Assembly (NCBI RefSeq): GCF_000621165.1
Contig: NZ_KK211217.1
Location: 372,001 to 436,000 of the forward strand
DNA length: 64,000 nt
From: Enterovibrio calviensis DSM 14347
Lineage (GTDB): Bacteria; Pseudomonadota; Gammaproteobacteria; Enterobacterales; Vibrionaceae
Direction: 5' to 3'
In this document: positions 57,161-64,000 of the stretch, piece after piece
Layout: each line of letters opens with the position of its first letter
Position numbering within the stretch: position 1 is the first letter of the stretch
Notes under the pieces: model-generated
Database searches by the model: none
What the model saw: the letters and a program-made list of their open reading frames with translations, nothing else
Told to the model about the DNA's origin: nothing
Translations under genes and position numbers: made by a program

Positions 57161-58453
57161 TTAAGCTTTGTTGAGTTTTTCAACGCGAAGCGTGACAGCA
57201 TTTCTGTGTGCGTCTAACCCTTCAGCGTTGGCCATGGCTACCACTGTCGGTGCCAGTGCTTGTAGGCCATCGGCTGACAACTCTTGCACGGTCATACGTT
57301 TGCTGAAATCCGCAAGTCCAAGACTTGAATAGGTACGCGTAAAACCATAGGTTGGCAGCACGTGGTTGGTGCCTGACGCATAATCGCCCACAGACTCTGG
57401 TGACCAAGCGCCAAGGAAAATCGAGCCAGCATTATCAAGCAGTGGCAGCGATTCACGTGGATTCTTGGTTTGCACGATTAAGTGCTCAGGGCCGTAGTTG
57501 TTCGAAATAGCAATACATTGCGGCAGACTGTCGGCAATGATAATCAGGCTAGAACCCAGGGCTTTGCTGGCGATGTCTGCGCGGCTCAAGGTTTCCAGTT
57601 GGCGCTGAACAGCGTCTGCCACTTTCTCTGCCAATACCGGAGAAGGTGTTACCAGAACGACTTGCGAATCAGGGCCGTGTTCTGCTTGGCTTAGCAAATC
57701 TGCTGCAACAAAATCTGCATCGGCTTCTTCATCTGCAATAACAAGCACTTCAGAAGGGCCTGCCGGCATATCAATGGCTGCGCCTTTGAAATCATTACTG
57801 ACTTGGCGTTTTGCTTCGGTCACGAAGGCGTTGCCAGGGCCGAAAATCTTGTCCACTTTACTCACGGTTTCAGTGCCGTAAGCCATGGCAGCAACCGCTT
57901 GGGCACCGCCAAGGTTATAGACTTCGTCGATACCGCAAAGCTTGGCGACATAAAGGATTTCATCTGCAATGGGTGGTGGAGAACTCAACACCACTTTACG
58001 ACAACCTGCGATTTGTGAAGGAACACCTAGCATCAATACGGTGGAAGGCAAGGGCGCACTGCCACCCGGGATGTACAAACCAACACGGTTGATAGGACGA
58101 GTAACCAATTCACAAACCACGCCCGGCATGGTTTCAACCGTCAGCGGTTGTGCTTTTTGCGCTTTGTGGAAACAGGCAATGTTTGCATAGGCTTGCTTCA
58201 GAGCTTGTTTGATTTCATCGCCTAAACGACCTTCTGCGCCATCAATGTCGCTTTGGCTAACACGGATGGACTCAGGCACAACTTTATCGAATTTTTCGGT
58301 AAGGGCTTTGAGTGCTGCATCGCCACCTTCGCGTACATCGCGAAGCACGCTAGTGACCGCATCGGTAATGGAAGCGCTGTCGCTGATTGCTGGGCGTTCC
58401 AGCAATGCATCGCGTTGTTCTTCGCTGAGAGATTTCCAAACCACCGTTTTCAT
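57161..58453 (-). CDS. hisD: Histidinol dehydrogenase
   Basis: A 430-residue zinc- and NAD-dependent dehydrogenase that performs the last two oxidations. [39 protein letters not shown] and [13 protein letters not shown] are typical. The conserved [11 protein letters not shown] and [13 protein letters not shown] segments are also present. Its ATG is 3 bp after the hisG stop. Confidence 0.97.
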   Translation of the reverse strand: MKTVVWKSLSEEQRDALLERPAISDSASITDAVTSVLRDVREGGDAALKALTEKFDKVVPESIRVSQSDIDGAEGRLGDEIKQALKQAYANIACFHKAQKAQPLTVETMPGVVCELVTRPINRVGLYIPGGSAPLPSTVLMLGVPSQIAGCRKVVLSSPPPIADEILYVAKLCGIDEVYNLGGAQAVAAMAYGTETVSKVDKIFGPGNAFVTEAKRQVSNDFKGAAIDMPAGPSEVLVIADEEADADFVAADLLSQAEHGPDSQVVLVTPSPVLAEKVADAVQRQLETLSRADIASKALGSSLIIIADSLPQCIAISNNYGPEHLIVQTKNPRESLPLLDNAGSIFLGAWSPESVGDYASGTNHVLPTYGFTRTYSSLGLADFSKRMTVQELSADGLQALAPTVVAMANAEGLDAHRNAVTLRVEKLNKA

Positions 58454-58456
58454 GGC

Positions 58457-59353
58457 TTACTCCATCATTTTCTCAATTGGCAGCACCAGAATGGAGCTCG
58501 CACCCAAGTCCTTCAATTTTTCCATGGTTTCCCAGAACAGGTTTTCTGTGCTGACAAGATGTACCGCGACGCGTTGCTTGTCGTGCGCCAAAGGTAGGAT
58601 GGTTGGATCTTCTGCACCCGGCAGAAGCTCAACGATTTTTTCCAACGTTTCGCTTGGTGCATGAAGCATGATGTATTTGGATTCTTTGGCTTTAATGACG
58701 CCGTTGATGCGGGTAAGAAGGCGCTCAATCAATGCCTCTTTGTCTGACGCAAAATCGCCAGTGCGTTGGATAAGCACGGCTTTTGAACGGAAGATAACTT
58801 CAGCTTCTTTCAGGCCGTTTGCTTCGAGGGTTGCGCCGGTTGATACCAGGTCACAGATCGCATCAGCAAGACCCGCACGCGGTGCAACTTCAACAGAGCC
58901 GTTGAGCATACAGGTGCTGAATTTAACGTCTTGCTTATCAAGGTATGATTTCAGGATGTTTGGATAGGTCGTCGCAATGCGTTTGCCAGCGAGATCTTGA
59001 GGGCCGTTGTAGTCTTGGTCTTTTTCGATAGCGACAGACAAACGACAGCCACCGAAGTCTAGGCGGCGCAATTTGTTGTATTCGCTAGGCTCGCCCACTT
59101 TAACGCGTTCTAGGCGAACTTCTTCCAGTTCGTTTTCACCGATAACACCAAGGTCAACCACACCATCCATGATGAGGCCTGGGATATCGTCATCGCGCAC
59201 CAACAGTAGGTCGATAGGCATGTTTTCAGCGTGCGCCACGAGACGGTCGCCAGAAACATTAATTTTAACGCCACAACGTTTTAGCAGCTCAAAGCACTCT
59301 TTTGCTAGGCGGCCTTTCTTTTGTATTGCGATTCTTAAGCGTTCAGTTTGCAT
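58457..59353 (-). CDS. hisG: ATP phosphoribosyltransferase HisG
   Basis: A 298-residue long-form enzyme for the first, feedback-inhibited step. [43 protein letters not shown] and the PRPP site [18 protein letters not shown] are seen. The last ~75 residues are the ACT-like regulatory domain that binds histidine. First structural gene after the leader/attenuator. Confidence 0.97.
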   Translation of the reverse strand: MQTERLRIAIQKKGRLAKECFELLKRCGVKINVSGDRLVAHAENMPIDLLLVRDDDIPGLIMDGVVDLGVIGENELEEVRLERVKVGEPSEYNKLRRLDFGGCRLSVAIEKDQDYNGPQDLAGKRIATTYPNILKSYLDKQDVKFSTCMLNGSVEVAPRAGLADAICDLVSTGATLEANGLKEAEVIFRSKAVLIQRTGDFASDKEALIERLLTRINGVIKAKESKYIMLHAPSETLEKIVELLPGAEDPTILPLAHDKQRVAVHLVSTENLFWETMEKLKDLGASSILVLPIEKMME

Positions 59354-59442
59354 GATCTAATCCCTGTATCTGTAATGCGTTTGCCTGCAATCCTTGAGGG
59401 CTAACTTGCTGGCATCAGCATAAATTTTAAAATCCTAAAAAG

Positions 59443-59474
59443 TAAAAAACCCCCGGAAGGTTCGCTTCCGGAGG
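59443..59474 (-). terminator. his operon attenuator terminator
   Basis: On the minus strand CCTCCGGAAG pairs with CTTCCGGGGG around CGAAC and runs into T6. It lies between the leader peptide and hisG, as in the enterobacterial his attenuator. Confidence 0.88.
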
Positions 59475-59555
59475 TCTGAATCTTGTATTCACTATAATGA
59501 CCGTTGGAAGAACCTAAATCCTTGTCTTCCAGTCGAAACCAATCTACCCGAAAGA

Positions 59556-59588
59556 CTACTCAGGATGATGATGGTGATGAATGGTCAT
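59556..59588 (-). CDS. hisL: his operon leader peptide
   Basis: A 10-codon ORF encoding MTIHHHHHPE followed by TAG, with five consecutive His codons (E. coli HisL has seven). Ribosome stalling at these codons under low charged tRNA-His would prevent formation of the terminator at 59443-59474. Too short for normal ORF listing but supported by position and sequence. Confidence 0.92.
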   Translation of the reverse strand: MTIHHHHHPE

Positions 59589-59614
59589 TAGTGTATTTTG
59601 CATGGTCTATCTCA

Positions 59615-59644
59615 ATTACCGTGTCTATCTCTGAAATATGTAAA
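59615..59644 (-). promoter_or_regulatory. Possible sigma-70 promoter of the his operon
   Basis: On the minus strand TTTACA (5 of 6) and GGTAAT (4 of 6) are 18 bp apart, upstream of the leader ORF. Weak match, chosen by position. The remaining upstream sequence to 59839 shows no gene. Confidence 0.35.
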
Positions 59645-59839
59645 CGTTTTAACGTTTCCTTGGCATAAACACTAACAAAATGGATAAATAATGCAACTGA
59701 TTATTTCAATGAAAAACGGTCTGATAATGAACGAAATACAATTGGCGAGAATTTAACAAAAGAAATTGGGCGGGGTGGAATGAACTTCATACATTGGCAG
59801 GGATAAAGAGGGTTTAGCTAACGCTGAACCAACAGGGAA

Positions 59840-60028
59840 TTAGACGTAAAGGTCTAAAAGACTATCATTGTCTTTCTTCTTTTCGCTCGATGGTTCGTCA
59901 GTCTCTTTCTCTGTAGTATTTTGCCCTTCAATGCTGGGGTGTTTTTGTTGTTCGGTCGGATCTTGTTTCAAGATCGTAGCGACTTTCTTGAGTGGTGATT
60001 CTGTTAATTTGGGGAACCAAGTCATCAT
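59840..60028 (-). CDS. Small hypothetical protein
   Basis: A 62-residue protein, basic and amphipathic at the N-terminus (MTWFPKLTESPLKKVATIL) and strongly charged and disordered-looking afterwards (KETDEPSSEKKKDNDS), ending LLDLYV. GAGGATGA directly precedes the ATG, a good ribosome binding site. I recognise no family. Two start codons are adjacent (60028 and 60025). Confidence 0.5.
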   Translation of the reverse strand: MMTWFPKLTESPLKKVATILKQDPTEQQKHPSIEGQNTTEKETDEPSSEKKKDNDSLLDLYV

Positions 60029-60088
60029 TCATCCTCATGATCTGCTCCCCCATGTTATCGGCGTTAATTTATTTGACTTGAGTGTTTT

Positions 60089-60589
60089 TTAACCGCAGCA
60101 CTTTTTGTGTTTTTTGCCACTGCCACATGGGCAGGGATCATTTCGGCCCACTTTGTCTGCTTTTGGGTACTCACCGTCGATGTAATACCAAAGCGTTTTC
60201 CCGTCTTTATCTTCCGCAACAAAACGCGATTTTTCATGCAAGCAGAACGGCGTGCCATCTTCCACGTAATGCGCTTTGAACTCGACAAAGCCTTGTTGTC
60301 CATTGTCTTCCACTGAACTCGACAGAACTTGAAGCATTTGCCATTTGCTCTTCACTGAATTCGCAATGGCATCGCGATGCGATTCAGCGTGACAAGAGGC
60401 GTGATAGGTATCAACAACGAAGTCCACCAAGCCCACTACATGAGCGCTGTAACGAGCGCGCATGAGCTTTTCTGGGTGATCGGCTTTGCTGTGGTCACGG
60501 TGAATAGGCTCACAGCAATCACCATATGGCTGTTGGCTAGCACAAGGGCAAGGTGCGGTGGTGGAAAATGTAGAAAGCTTTGCTGTCAT
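60089..60589 (-). CDS. ychJ: YchJ family SEC-C motif protein
   Basis: A 166-residue UPF0225/YchJ protein. An N-terminal SEC-C-like zinc motif ([18 protein letters not shown]) and a C-terminal SEC-C motif ([18 protein letters not shown]) flank a NTF2-like domain ([22 protein letters not shown]). Function is unknown; the C-terminal motif is like that of SecA. ATG 60589 is chosen because family members start close to the first Cys motif; 60622 is possible. Confidence 0.9.
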   Translation of the reverse strand: MTAKLSTFSTTAPCPCASQQPYGDCCEPIHRDHSKADHPEKLMRARYSAHVVGLVDFVVDTYHASCHAESHRDAIANSVKSKWQMLQVLSSSVEDNGQQGFVEFKAHYVEDGTPFCLHEKSRFVAEDKDGKTLWYYIDGEYPKADKVGRNDPCPCGSGKKHKKCCG

Positions 60590-60698
60590 GAAAATGAACC
60601 GAATTAATGAAATCCGGCTCATTTTCGAAGGCTAATTGGAAAGAGTCAACATCGAAGATGGGTGAGTGACACAAAGCGAGTCTGGTTGCTGGCTAGAA

Positions 60699-62108
60699 TC
60701 AAAAAGCGTGAAGGTACCAGTCATACTCCAAATTGGTGATATGTTGTTCAAACTCCTCCAGTTCTTTTTCTTTACAGGTGACAAACACATCAACGAAGTC
60801 AGTACCCAAAAACTGACGCATCACCTCAGAAGACGATAATGCTCTAAGCGCATCACGAAGATTGGTTGGTAAAGGCGTGGTATCCACATCATAGGCGTTG
60901 CCGACAATGGGCTCGCAAGGTTCTATCTTGTTATCAATGCCATGCATGATTGACGCGAGGAAGGCGCTCATCATCAAGTAAGGGTTCGCATCTGTCCCGG
61001 CAACGCGGTGCTCAATTCTCGTTGCTTCGGGCATATCACCAGGGATACGAAGGGCGGTAGTACGGTTTTCCAATCCCCATGTCGCGGCGTTGGGAACATA
61101 GAACTCAGGGCTAAAGCGACGGTACGAATTAATGTTCGGGCACAATATGGAAAAATACTGTGGCATCAATTCAAGTAGCCCACCGAGTGCATAGCGCATC
61201 GTATCGGTAACTTGACCCTCTTCTTCAGGTTGGAAAACGTTGTTCCCTTGTTCATCGAGCAAACTGATGTGCAGATGCATCCCATTGCCAGCTTGATCGG
61301 CGTATGGCTTGGCCATGAAAGTGATGTCGAGGTCGTGGTCATGAGCGACTTGCTTAATGACGCGCTTGAGCAATATGGAATGGTCACAAGCGGCAAGTGC
61401 ATCATCGGTATGTTTTAGATTAATTTCAAACTGACCGGGGGCAGACTCGGCGACAATGGTGTCTGCGGGTAACCCTTGTTCTCGGGCCGCATCGATAATG
61501 TCGGTAAGAAGGTCAGCATATTCGTCGAGGTCGTCCAATGAATACACTTGGGTGTTTTCAGGACGTTTCCCCGTGATAGGTGAGATCGGCGGCTGCGGAG
61601 CTTTGTCTGGTGATTTGCTGTCGATGAGATAAAACTCAAGCTCGAACGCTGAGACCGGGTTGAATCCTCGTTCCTGCATCTGACGTAGCACGCGACGAAG
61701 AATCATACGCGGGTCACCAAAGAATGGCGTATCGCTCTTCTCATACATTTCAAGCATCACCTGAGCAATAGGACGTTTCTGCCAAGGCTGACGGGTGAGC
61801 GACCCTGTGACTGGAAAACAGATAGCATCAGATTCTCCTATCTCAAGTCCCAACCCAGTTTCTTCAACGGGGTTGCCTTTAATGTTCATCCCATAGATAG
61901 ATATAGGTAAGGCGATACCTTGCTCGTAGGCTTTGGGTAGTTTGTCCTTTTCAATGCGCTTGCCACGCACAATGCCGTTCATATCAAGCAATAACAAATC
62001 AACAAATTCAATGTCGGGGTTGGCATTGAGGAACGCAATGGCTTCTTGCGCATCCGGCAGATTTGTATCTTTAGCCGTGAACATTTCCCTGTCTGTTTGA
62101 TATCGCAT
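60699..62108 (-). CDS. puuA: Gamma-glutamylputrescine synthetase (glutamine synthetase family)
   Basis: A 469-residue glutamine synthetase-like enzyme, best matched to PuuA, which ligates glutamate to putrescine. The N-terminal beta-grasp segment is FVDLLLLDMNGIVRGKRI; the catalytic core includes VSAFELEFYLID, ESAPGQFEINLKHTDD, NGMHLHISLLDEQG and RIEHRVAGTDANPYL. AGGTAGGTG precedes the ATG at 62108. It is divergent from puuD-puuA2. Another glutamylpolyamine ligase is possible. Confidence 0.87.
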   Translation of the reverse strand: MRYQTDREMFTAKDTNLPDAQEAIAFLNANPDIEFVDLLLLDMNGIVRGKRIEKDKLPKAYEQGIALPISIYGMNIKGNPVEETGLGLEIGESDAICFPVTGSLTRQPWQKRPIAQVMLEMYEKSDTPFFGDPRMILRRVLRQMQERGFNPVSAFELEFYLIDSKSPDKAPQPPISPITGKRPENTQVYSLDDLDEYADLLTDIIDAAREQGLPADTIVAESAPGQFEINLKHTDDALAACDHSILLKRVIKQVAHDHDLDITFMAKPYADQAGNGMHLHISLLDEQGNNVFQPEEEGQVTDTMRYALGGLLELMPQYFSILCPNINSYRRFSPEFYVPNAATWGLENRTTALRIPGDMPEATRIEHRVAGTDANPYLMMSAFLASIMHGIDNKIEPCEPIVGNAYDVDTTPLPTNLRDALRALSSSEVMRQFLGTDFVDVFVTCKEKELEEFEQHITNLEYDWYLHAF

Positions 62109-62425
62109 TAAACACCTACCTGAGTGTAAATTATATTAACCACCTCCGTGGATATCTCTGAGTGAATAGTAAACACACACTAATGTCAACTACGTCGCAT
62201 GTCACATAACGCTTATTATTCCTTCAAATCAATGCGATAAGGTTGGATAAATCAGTCGATTAGCTTTGTTATGGAAATGATAAATAAATCCTCAAATTTT
62301 GTTACCTTGGTCTCTTGCGTAATTTATTTTTAACGTGTAGCGTGTGAAAAAACGAACGGGTAAGTGGCAAATACGTCATCGAAGTCTCCCTCAGTATGGG
62401 CATAGCGAACGAGCAAAGGATGGTT
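62109..62425. other. Intergenic region between divergent puu genes
   Basis: 317 bp without a gene. It must carry the divergent promoters of puuA and puuD-puuA2. It is AT-rich; I see no palindrome I could assign to a known regulator such as PuuR. Confidence 0.4.
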
Positions 62426-63205
62426 ATGCGTGGTTCAACAACTCCATTAGTCGGCGTCACCGCGTGCAGTACTCAGTTAGGATTGCATCCTTTCCATATT
62501 GCCGGTGAGAAGTACGTTAACGCAGTCGTTGATGGGGCGGGTTGCTGTCCACTTATTATTCCTGCCTTGGGCGACGCACTGCCAATGCGACAACTTCTTT
62601 CTTCTTTGGATGGCCTGATGTTCACAGGGTCTCCGTCAAACATTGAGCCTCACCATTATCAGGGCGATCCTAGTGATCTCGGTACCGATCACGATCCTAA
62701 ACGCGATGCGACAACCTTGCCGCTAATGAAACTGGCGTTGGAAATGGGTGTGCCAGTACTGGCCATTTGTCGCGGATTTCAGGAAATGAATGTGGTGATG
62801 GGCGGCTCTTTGCATCAGAAATTGCACGAGGTGGGTGGTTTCATTGAACACCGTGAAGACAAGACCGCCAGTGTTGACATTCAATACGGCATTTCTCACA
62901 CCGTGACCCTTGAACCTGGGGGCCTTCTCTGCGAGGCGTGGGGTCGCACCTCTGCCGATGTTAATTCTGTTCATACTCAAGGAATTAATCAGTTAGGTAA
63001 GGGCTTGCGACCAGAAGCGACTGCACCAGATGGGTTGATAGAGGCTTTCTCTGTCATTGATGCAAAAAATTTCGCATTAGGGGTTCAGTGGCATCCTGAG
63101 TGGATGGTCACAAAAAATCCTTTTTATTCAGCTATCTTCGAAGTATTCGGGGATGCCTGCAGAAGAAGAGCGAAATCGCGTGAGAAAGAATATGAGCAAG
63201 CTTAA
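62426..63205 (+). CDS. puuD: Gamma-glutamyl-GABA hydrolase PuuD
   Basis: A 259-residue class I glutamine amidotransferase-like hydrolase that releases GABA from gamma-glutamyl-GABA in putrescine breakdown. The nucleophile Cys lies in VLAICRGFQEMNVVMGGSLHQ, the His/Glu pair in VQWHPEW. ATG 62426 has AAAGGA six bases upstream; the ATGs at 62396 and 62420 are less suitable. It overlaps the next gene by 14 bp. Confidence 0.93.
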   Translation: MRGSTTPLVGVTACSTQLGLHPFHIAGEKYVNAVVDGAGCCPLIIPALGDALPMRQLLSSLDGLMFTGSPSNIEPHHYQGDPSDLGTDHDPKRDATTLPLMKLALEMGVPVLAICRGFQEMNVVMGGSLHQKLHEVGGFIEHREDKTASVDIQYGISHTVTLEPGGLLCEAWGRTSADVNSVHTQGINQLGKGLRPEATAPDGLIEAFSVIDAKNFALGVQWHPEWMVTKNPFYSAIFEVFGDACRRRAKSREKEYEQA

Positions 63206-64000
63206 AAAATGGTTAAAAGATAATGAAATCACAGAGGTAGAGTGTGTTGTCGGTGATCTTTCTGGTATTGCACGAGGAAAGATAGCGCCTGTCGATAAGT
63301 TCATCAACGAAGGTGAAATGCGCCTACCAGAGAGTGTATTGCTGCAAACTGTGACCGGTGACTATGTCGACGATGACATTTATTACGCGTTGTTGGATGA
63401 AGCGGATATCGACTTCATTTGTAAACCTGATGAAGACGCCGTGTATCTCCTACCATGGACGATAGAAAAAACCGCACAAATCATTCACGACACCTTCGAC
63501 AAAATGGGAAACCCCATTGATTTGACGCCACGAAACGTGCTCAAAAAAGTCCTCAAGCTTTATGAGCAGCACGGCTGGCAGCCCGTCGTCGCGCCAGAGA
63601 TGGAGTTTTATCTCACGGCTCGAAGTGCGGATCCTGATTTGCCGCTAGAGCCACCCATCGGGCGTTCTGGTCGTGTCGAAACCGGACGCCAGTCATTTTC
63701 TATTGATGCCGCCAACGAATTCGACCCACTTTTCGAAGACATGTATGACTGGTGTGAAACTCAAGGGTTGTCCATTGATACCTTGATCCATGAGGAAGGT
63801 GTTGCCCAGATGGAAATCAATTTCCGTCATGGCGATCCACTCGTTCTTGCAGACCAAGTATTTGTGTTTAAACGCACCTTGAGAGAGGCCGCGCTCAAGC
63901 ACAATGTGGTCGCCACCTTTATGTCCAAGCCCATCACGGATGAACCCGGCAGTGCCATGCATTTGCACCAAAGTATTTTGGATGTGAAGACAGGCAAGAA
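63192..64000 (+). CDS. puuA: Second gamma-glutamylputrescine synthetase-like gene (3' end outside window)
   Basis: The first 269 residues of a glutamine synthetase-family protein. It begins MSKLKKWLKDNEITEVECVV and has a GDLSGIARGKIAP segment, the core VAPEMEFYLTARS, EEGVAQMEINFRHGDP and SAMHLHQSIL. It is distinct from the other copy and divergent to it. The ATG lies 14 bp inside puuD, so translation is coupled. It continues past the window end. Confidence 0.9.
   Translation, partial: MSKLKKWLKDNEITEVECVVGDLSGIARGKIAPVDKFINEGEMRLPESVLLQTVTGDYVDDDIYYALLDEADIDFICKPDEDAVYLLPWTIEKTAQIIHDTFDKMGNPIDLTPRNVLKKVLKLYEQHGWQPVVAPEMEFYLTARSADPDLPLEPPIGRSGRVETGRQSFSIDAANEFDPLFEDMYDWCETQGLSIDTLIHEEGVAQMEINFRHGDPLVLADQVFVFKRTLREAALKHNVVATFMSKPITDEPGSAMHLHQSILDVKTGK

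Overview
The window looks like a chromosomal segment of a Vibrionaceae-type marine gammaproteobacterium (Vibrio, Grimontia or Enterovibrio). This rests on recognised gene families and gene order: feoABC, yoaA-tsaB-fadD-rnd-minEDC-ycgL, argS beside yecM, an eight-gene his operon, a MobB-MoeA fusion, and a TupABC-linked formate dehydrogenase locus. No rRNA, tRNA, CRISPR array, prophage or complete insertion sequence was seen.

Layout: 1-470 is the end of an AraC-type regulator, followed by a gene-poor stretch with a possible minus-strand small RNA. 990-3720 is feoABC (ferrous iron uptake) behind FNR-like and Fur-like sites. 3880-11310 holds a HIT protein, a 151-bp MITE-like element, a DUF924 protein, a diguanylate cyclase, argS, yecM, and an unfamiliar lipoprotein/outer-membrane protein pair. 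11400-23100 is housekeeping: purU, yoaA, tsaB, fadD, rnd, minCDE, ycgL and an MltB-type transglycosylase. 23330-26640 is an H-NS-type gene, a lysine riboswitch in front of an NhaC-family transporter, and tdk.

26780-45530 is the most coherent accessory system: molybdenum/tungsten cofactor genes (mobB-moeA, mobA), a tungstate-type ABC transporter (tupABC), an NtrC-type response regulator with its histidine kinase, an excisionase-HTH/binding-protein regulator, fdhD, and the operon for a periplasmic cysteine-type formate dehydrogenase with two DUF proteins, a multi-cluster ferredoxin, a TorD-type chaperone and a 69-residue Tat protein. Four close matches to the sigma-54 -24/-12 promoter lie in front of its four transcription units. 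Two palindromes 22 bp apart, upstream of one of them, look like enhancer sites for the linked regulator. I infer that cofactor metal uptake, cofactor maturation and the enzyme form one sigma-54 regulon.

45730-52110 carries a periplasmic-looking MTA/SAH nucleosidase homologue and a complete pseudaminic acid operon (pseBCFGHI) with no flagellar or capsule genes in view. 52260-59590 is the histidine operon hisGDCBHAFI with a 10-residue leader peptide containing five consecutive His codons and an attenuator. 59840-64000 has a small hypothetical gene, ychJ, and a putrescine-degradation locus in which two puuA-like glutamine synthetase genes flank puuD; the second is cut by the window end.
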